The notes: generated from the sequence alone by a model not told the origin. A stretch of DNA of 64,000 nucleotides from Pseudisothecium myosuroides (GCA_951799445.1 OX637295.1:3038001-3102000), one strand, 5' to 3'. Counted from the stretch's first letter, positions 32,486 through 45,286 are shown. Numbers and translations are program-made.

Positions 32486-33294
32486 GATTTGCGTGATTGT
32501 TCCGTACCATATACTGGTAGTGTTTCCAAGTGTAATGCGTCGGTGGATTCCATTTTAGAATACGGCCAATATGCATTATCTCAAAGCGGTGTGGGTCACA
32601 TTATGGTCTCGGCAGCTACTGCACTATCTACTATGGACTTCTCCACAAGACCCATTAATGATGGTGTGGTGGATAGTCCACCAAGCGGGAGAAAGCGATT
32701 GCTTCCAGTGAGCTCCCCGTCGCCACTCAAATCTCGAAAAATAGCTCCTTCAGCTTGTCTACGTTCAGCTGATGTTATTGTTCCACAAAGAAAGTTGTAT
32801 GTTGACAACAGACACATTCCTACAACTTCTAAGGTATGAATGAATTTGGTTTTTTATCCATTTGCTACAATTGTGTTCTATGCACGTGTTGGATTACTTT
32901 AACACATATTATTGCAATTATAACTTTTTCATTTATTGTCTTCTTTGTTTTATAGGTATCAAGTGGATCCCAAAGAAAAGATTGTATAGGCACAAAGTCC
33001 ATTCCAATACCTCCACGACCTATCAATTCAGCAAATGCTGAATATCCGAGGAAATTAGGATTACAAGTTCAACCTGGTCTACTTCCTAAAAAATTGGTAC
33101 AACGTCATCGTCCATCGAAGTCACATGATGAACGACTCATGCATTGTAATCGTCGACCTTGGGATGCATGGGAGAGGAGGTCCTTGAAGATGCAAGAACT
33201 GCAACATCACCACCAAATACGCCCTCAAGAATGTAGTCGAGGACTTGAGATATGGAAAGCAATGGTAGAGCTAAGGAGTAGATCTCATGCATGA
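32486..33294 (+). CDS. Two further exons of unknown function (32486-32833, 32956-33294)
   Basis: Exon 1 follows a GACTCTTCAG acceptor and ends AAG|GTATGA. Exon 2 follows TTTTATAG and ends TGA at 33292-33294; both are phase 0. Exon 1 is Ser/Pro-rich with basic patches (SGRKRLLPVSSPSPLKSRK). Exon 2 is basic and rich in His/Arg/Gln (PWDAWERRSLKMQELQHHHQ). No domain is recognised. No start codon with a good context precedes exon 1. It could be an alternative end of the ParB-type gene (31306 also ends in phase 0 and could skip the phosphatase exon) or a separate gene. Confidence 0.5.
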
Positions 33295-33299
33295 AACTA

Positions 33300-34660
33300 T
33301 GTGTAGCTATAGGGATTTCATGGATCAAGTAAGATGATTTATTTGTTATATATTATACGGTATATGTTATACCTTTATATATATATGTTATATACCTGCT
33401 ATACCTGTTATGTATTATATGGTATATGTTATACCTATATATATTACAATAAATTCTATACAATCATTTGACATTTGGATGCAAGATTGAATCACATTAT
33501 TAGATTTACAATGAAATAGGCATTCTAGAAGTCCAAAGCTAATCTAATGCTTGTCATATTTGGCAATCTTACTATAGATATATGGACCATCAATCTCCAA
33601 TTGTTTTTTTTAGTTTATGTTGCTCTTACTTTAAGTATTAATGTTATGATTTGATTATTGACTGTGAATGAATGACTTCTGCATTGCAAATGATTGATAT
33701 TTTTCACCATGATTGTATGCAATTGTAGCATATAATTGGATTGAAAAGGGCTATCAAAACTCTCATAATCTGAGAATTCTCTCAAATTAATGAATATGGT
33801 GTTGTATGTGAGCCCAAGAATGCGAGCTTGTGAGCATTGAGCCTACAATATAGGTACCACACACTATAGAAGGTGTATGTATCATAAACACCTAGAATAT
33901 GGATATTTGTAATATATATACCCTATAATTATAGACGGTTTTCTATTGTATATACACCTATAACATAGGTGTGTAGTATTTTAGGCTCATGGGCTTACAC
34001 TCCTATGCTTACATAATAGCAACCCTCCTTTGCATGTTAGGATTTCTATTAGAAAAGCTATAAATCTATAATGCTATATATCTAACACATCAGTTCCTAA
34101 GAGAGCCAAATAGGAAGAAGAATATAGATAAACAATTTTTGAGATAAATCAATTTTATCATAAAAAGAATTTTGATGATAGATAAATCTTTTCATAATTA
34201 CAAAAATAAATTGAGAACTTTATACAAAAATCTACAAGTATAATTGAATTATCAAACTAGATACAACATGGAGAGTGAAATGAAACTTATTGTGTTTATA
34301 ATTGGATGATTGTGCTTAACCTATTTTATCAATGAATAGCTTTATAATAAAGGTAGCTCTTAATAATATTTATTCTTCACTCAACTCCCCCGGCACATTG
34401 GATTGTATATAACAATCTAACAATCTTCAATCTTTTTATACGTATATCAAAAATTATTTCAAACAATAAAATGACATAATATTTTTTTACACAACTTTTT
34501 TAAATTATTTTTTGTATAATGTTTGTTTAGGTAGATATTTTAAAGTATTCTATCAATTATTCAAACCTATACTATACAGGATTTTAAATATATATATAAT
34601 TTTATTTTATTGTTTGTGATTATTTTAAATACAAGCATAAGAAGATTGAAGATTGTTATA
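33300..34660. other. AT-rich non-coding stretch
   Basis: Imperfect repeats of GTATATGTTATACCT occur at 33360-33450 and of TATAGGTGT/ACACCTA at 33850-33980. No gene is seen. The right end of the larger element, if it exists, could lie here, but no terminal inverted repeat with the left part was found. Confidence 0.45.
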
Positions 34661-35270
34661 ATAGATCATTACAAGAAACACTTGTCCTTTTTTTTTGTCC
34701 CCTTGGCTTTAAACAAGTAATTTTCTGCTCATAACTTTTGCATCTTATGTCCATTTTCTATGAAATTTTCTATGAAAGTTCATATTGTAGTTTCATTCAT
34801 TAAATAATTTTTTTTAATTTTTTTAAAATTAGTTTATTAATTTTAACCGTCCCCTAATTGGATGTATGCCTTGGTCATTTTGGAGGGTTTTAGTATTTTT
34901 TCCAACCCAAAAATGCAAATTTGAATTTAAAAATTGGGATACAAGGAGTTCTTCTGAAGTTGCACAAGCCTCGGACTAAGAGATTTTTAAAATATTAAAG
35001 TTTCCACCTTCCACATAAGCTAAAAGTGCACTACCTTTGGGCACATGCAGAGAATACAACTTTTTTTGAAGATATAAATGGTTAAGAAGAAGCATCTTTA
35101 AGTTACAAAAAATATCCAATTTTGGAAGTTTTGGATTCTTTTAAATATTTTCTTAAAATCAAATCCCAAAGTGTCTATTTCTTTGTATTTTCCATCACTC
35201 TTTAAATGTATATATTTTTTAAAGATAAATCTTTTTTGGGTTTGAATTATCACATTTATACTATTTTGAA

Positions 35271-35272
<2 letters not shown>

Positions 35273-35347
<75 letters not shown>
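35273..35347. repeat. (AT)n microsatellite, about 37 units
   Basis: An uninterrupted AT run about 20 bp left of the TTAA element. Frames across it read Tyr-Ile repeats and are artefacts. Confidence 0.98.
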
Positions 35348-35349
<2 letters not shown>

Positions 35350-35367
35350 CCATTTTTATTTCATTAA

Positions 35368-36283
35368 CCCCTAAATACCAAGGCATTTTCTGGCTCCGGA
35401 ACCACTGAAAATTGCCATTTCTGCTGCGATCACTCCCTAAACCTAAAAAAACTTTTTTTTTAGAATCTAACCGTAAGATCTTGTACTTCACTTGTCTCAG
35501 ATTATGTACTAAAAATTTCAAGACATTTGACCGTTCTGATTGGGAGATATTAGCATTCAAAGTTGGAAAAAAAAGTTTTTTTGAACTGTTTTTTGCAATT
35601 TCAGATGACTTTGACGGCCATTTGTGGATTTTTTTTGCACTACACAACAAAAATTTGTAATTTTTTATCTTGAACATTTGAGTTGAGAGTCAGGGAAAAA
35701 ATTTCAGAATGTCAAACCTTGATTTTCACATATAAAAAAATTGTTAAATAGAAGTAGGTCCAAAATTGAACAAAATACTAAATTGTTAATAGCTCTTAGG
35801 TGGAATTAAAACAACATAATCCCAATGGTGGGATTGTTCTTGCAAACAAACTTGACCTTGTCAAATTAAAATTGAAAAAATTTGAAAATTGCATTCAAAA
35901 ATGAATTCTATAAGTTTGTTTTTTTGAAGATGCTTAAATTGCCCGAAAAACAAGATTGTCCATAACTTTCTCATTATTAGTCCAAATAGAATGAATCAAA
36001 GCTCCAAATGTAGGCAAAAACATGATCTTTGAGGGAAAAAAATAAAAAAAATAAAAAACTTTTTTTTGTGGTTTTTTTTTCTGCCCGCTGAACTGCTTTT
36101 TTGCTTTAGGATGGCATAACTTTTGGTCCCGGGCACCGATTGAAAAAAAAATTGTATTTTTAGAAAGCTAATGTAATTCCCTATCTTCAAAAAAAGTTTC
36201 AAAAAATCAGATCAAGATTTGAGGCCACACGGGCCTGCCCAAAATCTGAAGTGTCCCCCGAGGGGACTTTGGTACTTTAGGGG
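35368..36283. mobile_element. piggyBac-like non-autonomous element 1 (TTAA target)
   Basis: Flanked by TTAA at 35364-35367 and 36284-36287. Ends are CCCCTAAATACCAA and TTGGTACTTTAGGGG. Interior blocks (TGAAAATTGCCATTTCTGCT, TTTCTCATTA, GAAAGCTAATGTAATTCCCT) are shared with the elements at 37204 and 42257. No transposase frame. TTAA duplication with CCC ends is typical of the piggyBac superfamily. Confidence 0.8.
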
Positions 36284-36362
36284 TTAAAGTTTTTTTCCAA
36301 AAGTCACAGTACTCTAATATTGAGGCTGTTTTGAGCCAAAATCGACAAGTGTTTCTTGCAAC

Positions 36363-37199
36363 TATTTTTATATACAATCCAGTCATATGTCAAGGAAATT
36401 GACATTTTGGATGAACTAGCATCATTGTTGAATGTCAATAGTGAGTAGTAGAAAACATTTTGATTGAAAAACTTATATTTCATTAATTATTAGAAGATTT
36501 TTAGTATGACATTTATATAAAAAAATATTGCAATTTCAATCTAAAAATACCTTATAAGCAATTCATAGATTTGTTAGGATTGTCAAGAATATCCTATACC
36601 ATTGATTCAATTAAAAGTCCTCAAATTCTATGGATATAAGTACCAAATGCATTTTCTTAGTTTTATATAATTTTTCAAATGTATGAAGGTTAATTTTTGA
36701 TAATTTCACTAAACTAGTGGATGTTATAGAAGGTATAAAAGCATGCCAAAGTGGGGTATTAACTTTGTAGTATTGAAAAAATAAATTTAAATTTTTTTAT
36801 AATGATTTAGTAAAGAAGGTCAAAATTAAGTTTGTAGGTTGGTTTGCAATTAAATTTTGAGATTCATTAATTTTTCAACCATAATTAAATTTTGCTTCAA
36901 CTTTTTGTAGAAGTGTAGAATACCTTGCATACTATAACCTCTGCATTTAAACTTTTAATTTTCCTTCACTCATTCTTGTATCATGGCTTTATGAATACAA
37001 ATGTCTCTAACATTTACTTTGTTTCATGAGTCACTGTAGTTGGAAGAAAATCATTGCAATTTCAAATAATGAATGACCTCTAGTAAATATAAAATTCATT
37101 TTAATATCTAAAGAGTACTCCATGGTTATTGATTGACATGTAGGGGTTGAAGTTTGTAGCTGCTATAGTGGGACACCTTCGTACATGTCATCTTGGAAG
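36363..37199. other. AT-rich non-coding stretch between TIR elements
   Basis: Nothing recognisable. Confidence 0.5.
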
Positions 37200-37203
37200 T
37201 TAA

Positions 37204-38135
37204 TCCCTAAAGGTCCACGGCCTTTTTTCTGCCAAAAAACATTGAAAACTGCCATTTCTATAGCAAACAGTAAAAAAAATTGAAAAATGTTTTTCTTGCA
37301 CATGTGATTGTAGGATCTTAAACCTTTCTAGAATGAGAATGTATGGAAAAAAATTCAAAATTTTTGACCGCTCAGATTGCAAGATATCTGAGTTTAAAGT
37401 GGAAAAAACAAGTTTTTCAGCACATTGCGGGATTGGATTTTTTGACTTTGAACATTTTTAACTTAAAATTTTTGCACTATAGAGTTTTGAGCTTTAAATC
37501 TTTGTAGTGGAGAATTGAGTTGAAAGTCTAGGGGGAAAAAAATACTCAAAAAAACTTAATTATCATTCCTAAAAAAATTGTTAAGTAGAAGTAGGTACAA
37601 TATAGAAGGAAAATCTAAAATATATTAATATATTTTAGATGGAATTAAAATATGCTAATTCCAATGGTGAGATTGTTCTAGCAAGTAAACTAAACTATGA
37701 GAATTTATTTATTTTTTTAAATTGCAAAAATAACATTCAGAAATGAATATTACAAGTTATTTTTTTCAAGAAGATGCTCTAACTGCCCGAAAAACAAGAA
37801 TGTCCATAACTTTCTCATTACAAATCCAAATGAAATGAATCAAAGCTTTCTAGATAGACAAAATTATAATCTACAAGAAAAAATGTTAAAAAAAAAATAT
37901 CAAATTTCTGCCAATTTTTTTTGCTGCCCGGGCTGCCGGCCATCCCCTGTTTTGAGCTTATTTGGTCATAACTGTTGTTCCCAGGCATCGATTGTGAAAA
38001 AAATTATGTCCAGACATAGGTCTTCCCATTCTCCACCTCCGTTAAATTTTTCAAAAAATATTACAAACGTGGTTGCAAAAAGGTACATGACCAAAATCGC
38101 ATTTGTCCCCCAAAGGGTCAATGGGCTTTTAGGGG
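37204..38135. mobile_element. piggyBac-like non-autonomous element 2 (TTAA target)
   Basis: TTAA at 37200-37203 and 38136-38139. Ends TCCCTAAAGG and CTTTTAGGGG. Collinear with element 1, though clearly diverged (for example AACTGCCCGAAAAACAAGAA against AATTGCCCGAAAAACAAGAT). No coding capacity. Confidence 0.8.
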
Positions 38136-38684
38136 TTAAATTTGTATGAAATAGCTTGGACAGTATCCTACTCAAGATTTGGATATTAGGTAGAAGGTCC
38201 TTAAATTGACTGGATTCAAATGTGTTCCTTATCTAGGAATGAGTGACATGCTCCTTAAAATATCTATTACTATCATTGATGAGGTAGGTAAACTTAAATG
38301 GTTAATTTATGCCGACCTCCTACCTTATGGCTTGTTCACATAGACTTTGGAGATCAATCCAGTTCCGGCCACAATCAATTAGATTTTTAGAGTATTTTGA
38401 TTTGCGGTTTCTTTTTTTGTAAACAACTGAAAAGAAATTTCATTGCAAAGGATTGATTTGCAATCTTGAAGCTAGGATTTGAAAATAAATGAGATTAGTG
38501 ACCAAACAAGGAGGACTTGTATAAGGTGAAAACAGCCCATACTGTCAAAACAAACAATTTAGTATGGTTGGAGGCACGTCTTTCTTAGAAAATAAAGCAT
38601 TCTTGTAGTATTAGCTATTACAGATCATGATTTTTTTTTATTAAAATTTTTAAATAGGACAAATATTTTTTTTTAAATTTCAAA
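38136..38684. other. Non-coding stretch
   Basis: Nothing recognisable. Confidence 0.45.
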
Positions 38685-39385
38685 GTGAAACTCCCTAGCC
38701 CATTGAAATTGTCACATGGCTTGATCCTAATACCAAAATCTAGGGAACCAACAATTAACTAAATTCCAATTAAGAATGGAAACAATTTAATTGTACTATA
38801 GGGACACTTCAACAAAAGTCTACTTGTGAGGAATGGATACCTAGACGGTTTCGGGTTATTTTTACCTTAAATTTTAATTTCTTTGGCATTATTTGGAAGA
38901 TAGTGTAGGCCTGCCCCAAAGTTGATTTAATTTATCAATTAATCAATATTCAACAATTATTGCATGTATTTTAAACTTGTGCTCATATGGAAGTGCTATT
39001 TTGAAAGACTTGGAGTTGGAGCGTGAACTCAAGCGCCTCAAAGTTTGTTAGCCTCCAATTTGTTAGGTATTTAGTGTGTTATTTGGAATTTGGACCTATG
39101 ACCATGATTTAGGGATTTAGGATCTTTACAACCTTTGAATTTAAAAGAATATGTCAATTGTCTTGAAGTAGAATTTGGACACTCTAAATGTTCTTTAAAA
39201 GCCTTGTCCATATACCTTGCCCCATTTTTAATCCTTATTTCATCTCAATTGTGACTCCATTATCCCTAGAGAATTAAAGACCTCTCTTGCCATTGAGAAG
39301 CCCCTTCAATGGTCTAGGGATTGGGCCTCTAAAAACAATTCAATTTTTTTTTCAATTTTTTCTATGCCTTTGTCATCTCTAAAAG
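38685..39385. repeat. Dispersed repeat family, copy 2 (empty MITE site)
   Basis: Diverged match to 60-885. At about 39285-39295 it lacks the 118-bp MITE present in copy 1. A TIR-like ATTGCAAGAAACACC lies further on at 39747. Confidence 0.7.
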
Positions 39386-41219
39386 TCCCTTTGAAGGATC
39401 TTGGGTTTGGAACCAACAAAAAATTCATTTTTCTTAGAATTTTAGAATTTTATAACTATAGTCATTTTTTATCACGACTCCGTTACCTCCAAAAAAACCT
39501 CTCGGTATTGAGAATCTGCTTGGAGATTTAGAATTTGGGACCTTCAAAGTTCAAAGTTTTAATTTCAGTTCTTTTTTTTAATTTTTTTAATTTCAATTTT
39601 TTTTTGTGTATCGACTCCATCACCTCCAAAAGTTTTTCTTGGCACCCAAAAGCACCTTGGAGGTATGGGAGTTGGGGCACTTTAAGAATTTTGCATGTGC
39701 CGCAAGAGTAGTACCTACCACACGGGCCCTCCTTCACGTGTCCAAAGGATAATTGCAAGAAACACCTACCAAATTGGTTTGTGTTTTGAATAATACTCAA
39801 TCATGATCCTTTTCTGGACTACTTCAAAATTAGAAAAATAATTTTTAAAAATTTAAGAAATATGGCCAATGTACACACCTTTAAGATGAAGGTAACCACT
39901 AACCACCAGAAAAAATGCATAGAAAAATTCACTAAGTAGGAGAACTAAAAAGGTGTCAAATCTCAATAAAACATATATTTTGATGTTTTAATTAGTTAAA
40001 AATAGGAAAATAAAAAAATAAAAAAATAAAACTTTTTAAATTTGTAACAACTCTATGGAGATGATCATTCACCAAAAGAACCACCAAAATAATATTTTAT
40101 GTCTTTCAATATGCAAGCAAAAAAAGCTCACTTTGTAGACTTCTACACTACATAAAAATAAATATTTTAAGAATTATTTTTGACAATTTAGCTACAAATC
40201 TATTAGGAGACCATCCCCTTCAAATTTCAGCTCAAAACTTGTTTTGTTGGGTACTAAATAATACAAATAATTTTTAATTTGGCAAGTGTGACATAAAATT
40301 GGGGGCTATTTTTGGACAATAAAATATTTTTGAAAATAAAAAAAATAGGCAAAGTGTGTAATAATCATGATTACCTTATCTATAAGTCTTGAGCCATTTG
40401 GAGTCAAAACAAAATAGTTACAGCCAAAAAACAAATCAGTTGGCAAGGTGTGACGCAAAATAAGACATGTATTTCTTCTAAGGTAGAAACACCCATTAGC
40501 ATCCCTACTCCCATTCCTGAACCTTAGACTATCACTAAATTTGTCCGTAGACTTTCCATTAATGTGTCCTTGAAATGCTTGGCTCTGATTCACTGACGCA
40601 TGTGAAGGACACATACCTAACTTTCATTTGCTAACTATTGATTTTTGCAAATTTCAGTTTTAGGTCCACCTATGTGACAATTTCAATGGTCTAGGGAGCC
40701 ATCTCTTTGAAAAATCATAGAAATTACATACCACATCCAAAAAATGTATTTTTTTTTAATATTCATCATTGCACTCGCTAATACAACAAAATATCAATTT
40801 TAGAAAAAATTGCCTCCAACTATACTAAATTGCTTCTTATTGACGTTTTTGGATGCTCCCACCTTAATCACCCAAAAATATTGTTTTCCCTTGGAATCTA
40901 CTTAGAAGCTCAAACTTGAACAAGTATTTTTGCAAGACAAAAAAAAATTTGGACTCAAGGTCAATTATAATTGTCATCTGCTAGTGCGCTAAACTAAGTG
41001 CAGCATATATACTAGCCATGCTCCTATGTTGACTTCATAGGTCCATGGTACTAGAAATAAAATTCTACTATTAATAGCAAATATTTAAAATGTCTCTAAT
41101 TTTTTTTATTGGCCTAAGAAAATCAAAGTTTTTATGATGCTTTGGGCTGGCAAGGTGTACATGTACAACTTTTAAGCTTGTATTTTTAGGCTCATAAACT
41201 AGTGTCGTTGGTAGTCTCA
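39386..41219. other. AT-rich non-coding stretch
   Basis: No credible gene. The open frame 40306-40614 (minus) has no recognisable domain and no second copy. Confidence 0.45.
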
Positions 41220-41455
41220 CCATAGTGATTAATGTGCCCTATGTTGTTGCCATACTATAATGAAATAAAAATAAAGTAATTTTTTAATTTTTTAATTTAT
41301 AAAATTTTGAAATTGAATATTTTTCACACTGTATGTCTAATCATCACAAAACAAAGTTTGTACACCCCTCTTGGTAGAGAGCTTTCCAACGGTACAAAAG
41401 ACGTGGCCAAGGGATTCACGGGCCAGGACATCTCACTGTAACAAACAAAACAAAC
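41220..41455. repeat. Single copy of the 20.7-21.6 kb module
   Basis: Contains TGTTGTTGCCATACTA, an ACAAAGTTTGTACACCCCTC block, GAGAGCTTTCCAACGGTAC and a TGTAACAAACAAAACAAAC tail, in the same order as the four modules at 20690-21620. This shows the module is dispersed, not only tandem. Confidence 0.65.
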
Positions 41456-42252
41456 AATTTAGCTTCATGTAATTGAAAAGGTAATTTCAAGAAAGCATTA
41501 AGGGTGTAAAAAAGTGGCAATGCAAATTTTTAAGCCTTCAATATCATATACAAAACAAGTTGGTCTCTCCAAAGTAAAAATTCATAGACAGTATAGGCAA
41601 ACCTAATCTATTTAATGCCCAAGGCACCAAATTTTGGTGTGGGCAAAATTTTGAAGTTAAATAAAATCTTATCAAGTTATTATTTTTAGTAGTTTATATT
41701 TTTGAATTTTTTTGAAGCCTATTTTTAGCATCATTGCATCAAAAATATGATTGTAAGAATGAATGATTGTGAATTTTCTATTCAAGATTTTATTTAAGGG
41801 TGGCCATTGCAAATCTTGATTTTTTAGTGCTGAGGGCTCTTGAAATGAGCCTCAAATATACTAGATCTTGGAGAAAAAATCACATTAGAAATTCATTTAA
41901 ATAAATTATAGAATAAATTTTGAAAAGCCATAAATTGATTGCAATTATGTTCATTATGCCCTTTAACTTCATATTTTTTTGGTGACCAATTTTGTAGATT
42001 TGACACGTGAAAAGAGGATTGAAAGACTTCAAATGACTTTCTCACTTTTAACACCCTCATGATCAAACATTATAATCTTTCAATCTATAAATAATGTTGT
42101 TGTATTTTCTTTTCCCATGCGATTTCTAACATGTGTGATTTGAATTTGTATGGTTATAATTTAAAAAAATTGATAAAACTAAGCAAAATGTTGACTTTTT
42201 GTTCAATTAAGAACAAAATCCAAGAAGCTCAAAAATGACCTTAAGTGGACAT
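41456..42252. other. AT-rich non-coding stretch
   Basis: Nothing recognisable. Confidence 0.45.
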
Positions 42253-42462
42253 TTAACCTCTAAAGTCCCAACTGAAGGCCTTTTTCCCATCAAAATCCAC
42301 TCAAGATTGCCATTTCTATAGCGAAGAGGAAAAAAAAAATTAACTATTTTTTTATGCATGTCTAATTGTAGAATCTTGTACTAGACTATTGTAAAACTAT
42401 GTTGAAGAAACCTTAGAAACTTTGACTGCATTAATTGCAAAGTGAAAAAAATGCATTGTATT

Positions 42463-43225
42463 GGATACAAGCATGCTTGGGGTACCCCATAAATGCCGTC
42501 ACACAATAAAATGCAGTGAAGTTCATTTCTTTAATGGAGATTAGATTACAATTTTTTTTGTAGAAACTTAATTTTAATACAAATGTACTTGCTTCAAGTA
42601 GAATACAATATGAAATCATCCAAAAATATTTGCCTTTAATTGATTAAAGTTATTAATATGATTCCTGAAGCCCCATTCAGGACTCTGTCACAGTGTCCAT
42701 TTTTCATTCAGGAATCAAAAAGGAATATAAATATTTAGTAGAAAGTGTTTTCAAATCACTATATTGGTTTATGATGTTTTAATAATCAATTGTAGAAATC
42801 TATAACTTGATATGGGATATTTAACTATTATTTATTATTTTTCAAATCATCTTAAATATGTCAAGGAAGGGCTACGTTTAAAAGGAATTCAAAATTCAAG
42901 ATTCTTTTGGATTTTATAATTAAAACATGAAAAGTAAGTTGTAAAGTAGTGAATAGGCAAAAAATCATGGTAAAATTCTTATATATACATATATATTTTC
43001 CATTGATATTGATATCAGCTGCTAAATCCTAAAAAATATGAAAATTAAAAATTAAAGATTAAATAGGTTTTGATTCATGAAAATGATTTGACTATATGTG
43101 TTCTAACAATAACCAATGTTTTTAAAAAATTACTCTAATTTTTAATTGTAAAATAGGCTAATTGAAAATTATTTCATTTCTGTTCATTGGTTCCTGATCG
43201 GGGTACCCCAAGCATGCTTGTACCC
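42463..43225. mobile_element. 763-bp TIR element, TATT target duplication
   Basis: The ends are 26-bp inverted repeats with one mismatch, beginning GGATACAAGCATGCTTGGGG on the left and with the reverse complement on the right (43200-43225). TATT lies at 42459-42462 and 43226-43229. The TIR itself contains two short palindromes (AAGCATGCTT, GGGGTACCCC). Interior non-coding. Superfamily unclear. Confidence 0.8.
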
Positions 43226-43733
43226 TATTGCACCTTATTCAATTATATTTTTGGGCTATGAACCTTCTTAATTAAATTTTTTTTCTCTATTTATTTTGAA
43301 TTTCTAATTTTATATGATGAAGATTTGAGTTGAGAATTTAGGAGAAAAAAATCACTGAATTTTTACTCAATCATTAATAAATAATTTAGTAGAAGTAGGT
43401 TCAAAATTGAAGGGAAAACTAAACCATTAATAGTTTTCAAATGGAATTAAAATATACTAATTTCAAGGTGAGATTGTTCTAGTAAGAAACTTTAACCTTG
43501 CAATTTTTTTTTTAAATTGTGAAAATTGAGTTCAAAAATGAATTCGACAACTTATTTTTTTCAAGAAGATGCTTTGATTGCCCAAATAATAAGCTTTTCC
43601 ATAATTTTTCATAACAAATCCAAATGGAATGGATCAAATCTTTTTATATAGATAAAAATATAGTCTATGAAAAATAAATTTTTAAGACTTTTAATTTTAA
43701 TATTTCTGAGAATTTTTGTCTACCTATAGAATT

Positions 43734-44250
43734 CTTGGGTACGCAACTCATGTATTATATGTAGGGGTCATCGGCATTAAAACGGCTCAGAGGATGGCTT
43801 TTGTAAAAATTATAAAAAATTAAAAAGACCAAAAAGTTGGGTGAAGATCAAATTAAAAGAAAATTAAATGTAGAAAATGTTGAATTGCATAAACATTAGA
43901 AAAAAACCTCACAATATATATAAAGAAATGAAACTCTTATGCATAGTTTTTAAATTTCATACAAGAAGTTTCTTCTAATTGAAATTAATTTTTTTATTAA
44001 AAAGCCTCCAAAGTTGGTTAGCTTGTCCTATGATATATGTATAAAAAAATTCATATAATTAGGTTTTTAATGCTATTATTGTCCCCAAAGAAATGTCATT
44101 TCATATATATAATTACATTTTTGGATTCCTTGTGAAAAAGGCTACAAAAATATTCTACATTAAAACAAATTGTACTCCTTCATACTGGAGTAAAATGCAT
44201 TATAAGTGATTATAATCAAGACCATATAATATGGGAGTTGCGTATCCAGG
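43734..44250. mobile_element. 517-bp TIR element with 8-bp duplication (hAT-like)
   Basis: ATAGAATT lies at 43726-43733 and 44251-44258. Ends CTTGGGTACGCAACTC and GAGTTGCGTATCCAGG, with inverted similarity continuing to about 28 bp. An 8-bp duplication is usual for hAT elements. Non-coding. Confidence 0.7.
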
Positions 44251-44280
44251 ATAGAATTGAAAAAAGGACTATTTGTACTA

Positions 44281-45061
44281 GGGTCATTGCAAGAAAGACC
44301 GGTCTTATTTACTAGTCACGGAGTGAGTGATTTTCTTGTCATCCGCTATAATTTTTGAAGCAAAAGTCCTATGAACATGAAATTTTTATTGGAGATACCT
44401 AATTTGATGATAATCAAATCCCTTACTTTTAAAAATTTTCAAAAATCATATTATATTAAAAAATCATTTTTGTTAATTTGTCACAATGTAAGGTTTAGGC
44501 CTTTAGGGTTTTTTACTACGTTAGGAGTCCCAAAATTAATTTAATGATCTAGAGCTGAAATTTTCATGGTCTATTTGCATAGTGAAAAAGCATATTTCTA
44601 CCAAAGGAAATCTAAAAATATATTATTTTGTGTCTTCTTCATGAGTGCAAACAGCACTCCCATTGCACACAATTTTTGAACAATGAAGGTGGTTCTAAGA
44701 TCAATATATCGGTGAAATTCATCACAATGAATTATTCCCAACTGTCCAATTTTTATTTTTATTTTAAATTGATTTTTCTATTTTTTACAAATTAAAATGT
44801 GAAAATGTGAAAATGTGAAAATGTGAAATTACAATGCAAGTATCTATTTTTTTGAGATTTTCCACTTTTCTAGTTCTCCTACTTAGAGAATTTTTGTATG
44901 GTTTTCCTTCTTAGGGTACCTTTTTTTTAAAAGTGTATACATTAATCCTATTTTTCACATTTTTTACAAATTGATTTTCTAATTATAAAGCCCTCCCGAA
45001 AGAAAAAATGAGTATTGTAAAAAACGCTACGCTTTTTGAACGGTCTTTCTTGCAATGACCC
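44281..45061. mobile_element. GGGTCATTGC-family element, 781 bp, ACTA duplication
   Basis: The left end is GGGTCATTGCAAGAAAGACC (44281). The right end is its reverse complement apart from the last bases (45039-45061). ACTA flanks both sides (44277-44280, 45062-45065). The interior matches 45887-46626 along much of its length. No transposase frame. Confidence 0.85.
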
Positions 45062-45286
45062 ACTAGAACTTTTGCTCCCAAGCATTGATTGGAATAAAAA
45101 ACATATTTCCGGAAAGCTAATGTGTTTTTCTATCTTCACATAAAATTTCAAAAAACCATGACAAATATTGAGATTGTAGGAACCTACCCGAAATCCATTT
45201 TATTGAATTTGTAACTTGAGGGGACAATGGAACTTACAAATTTACAATGGACTTTAGGGATTAAGGATTAAACTTCTTTCAATGTA

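Larger units (their letters stand above)
34665..36362. mobile_element. TIR element of about 1.7 kb with a nested TTAA element
   Basis: Left end TTACAAGAAACACTTGTC (about 34669), right end GACAAGTGTTTCTTGCAA (about 36343): inverted repeats with one mismatch in 18. They resemble the ends of the GGGTCATTGCAAGAA family. A TTAA-flanked element (35368-36283) sits inside. No transposase frame. The target duplication is unclear. Confidence 0.55.
42257..45260. mobile_element. piggyBac-like non-autonomous element 3, split by three later insertions
   Basis: TTAA at 42253-42256 and 45261-45264. Ends CCTCTAAAGTCCC and GGACTTTAGGGA. The first part (42257-42462) matches the start of elements 1 and 2. The last part (45062-45260) matches their ends, for example AGCATTGATTGGAATAAAAA with GAAAGCTAATGTG. 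In between sit elements at 42463-43225, 43734-44250 and 44281-45061. Removing them would leave a length close to the other two copies. Confidence 0.75.

Noticed and set aside
35261..35677. 138-codon minus-strand frame
   Set aside because: It runs through an AT microsatellite (Tyr-Ile repeats) and the end of a non-coding TTAA element.
1650..38140. Terminal inverted repeats of one giant element
   Set aside because: I looked for the reverse complement of the left-border sequence (TGTATGGTGCCAGGATTTGA) to the right of the ParB-type gene and found none by eye, so no ends are claimed.
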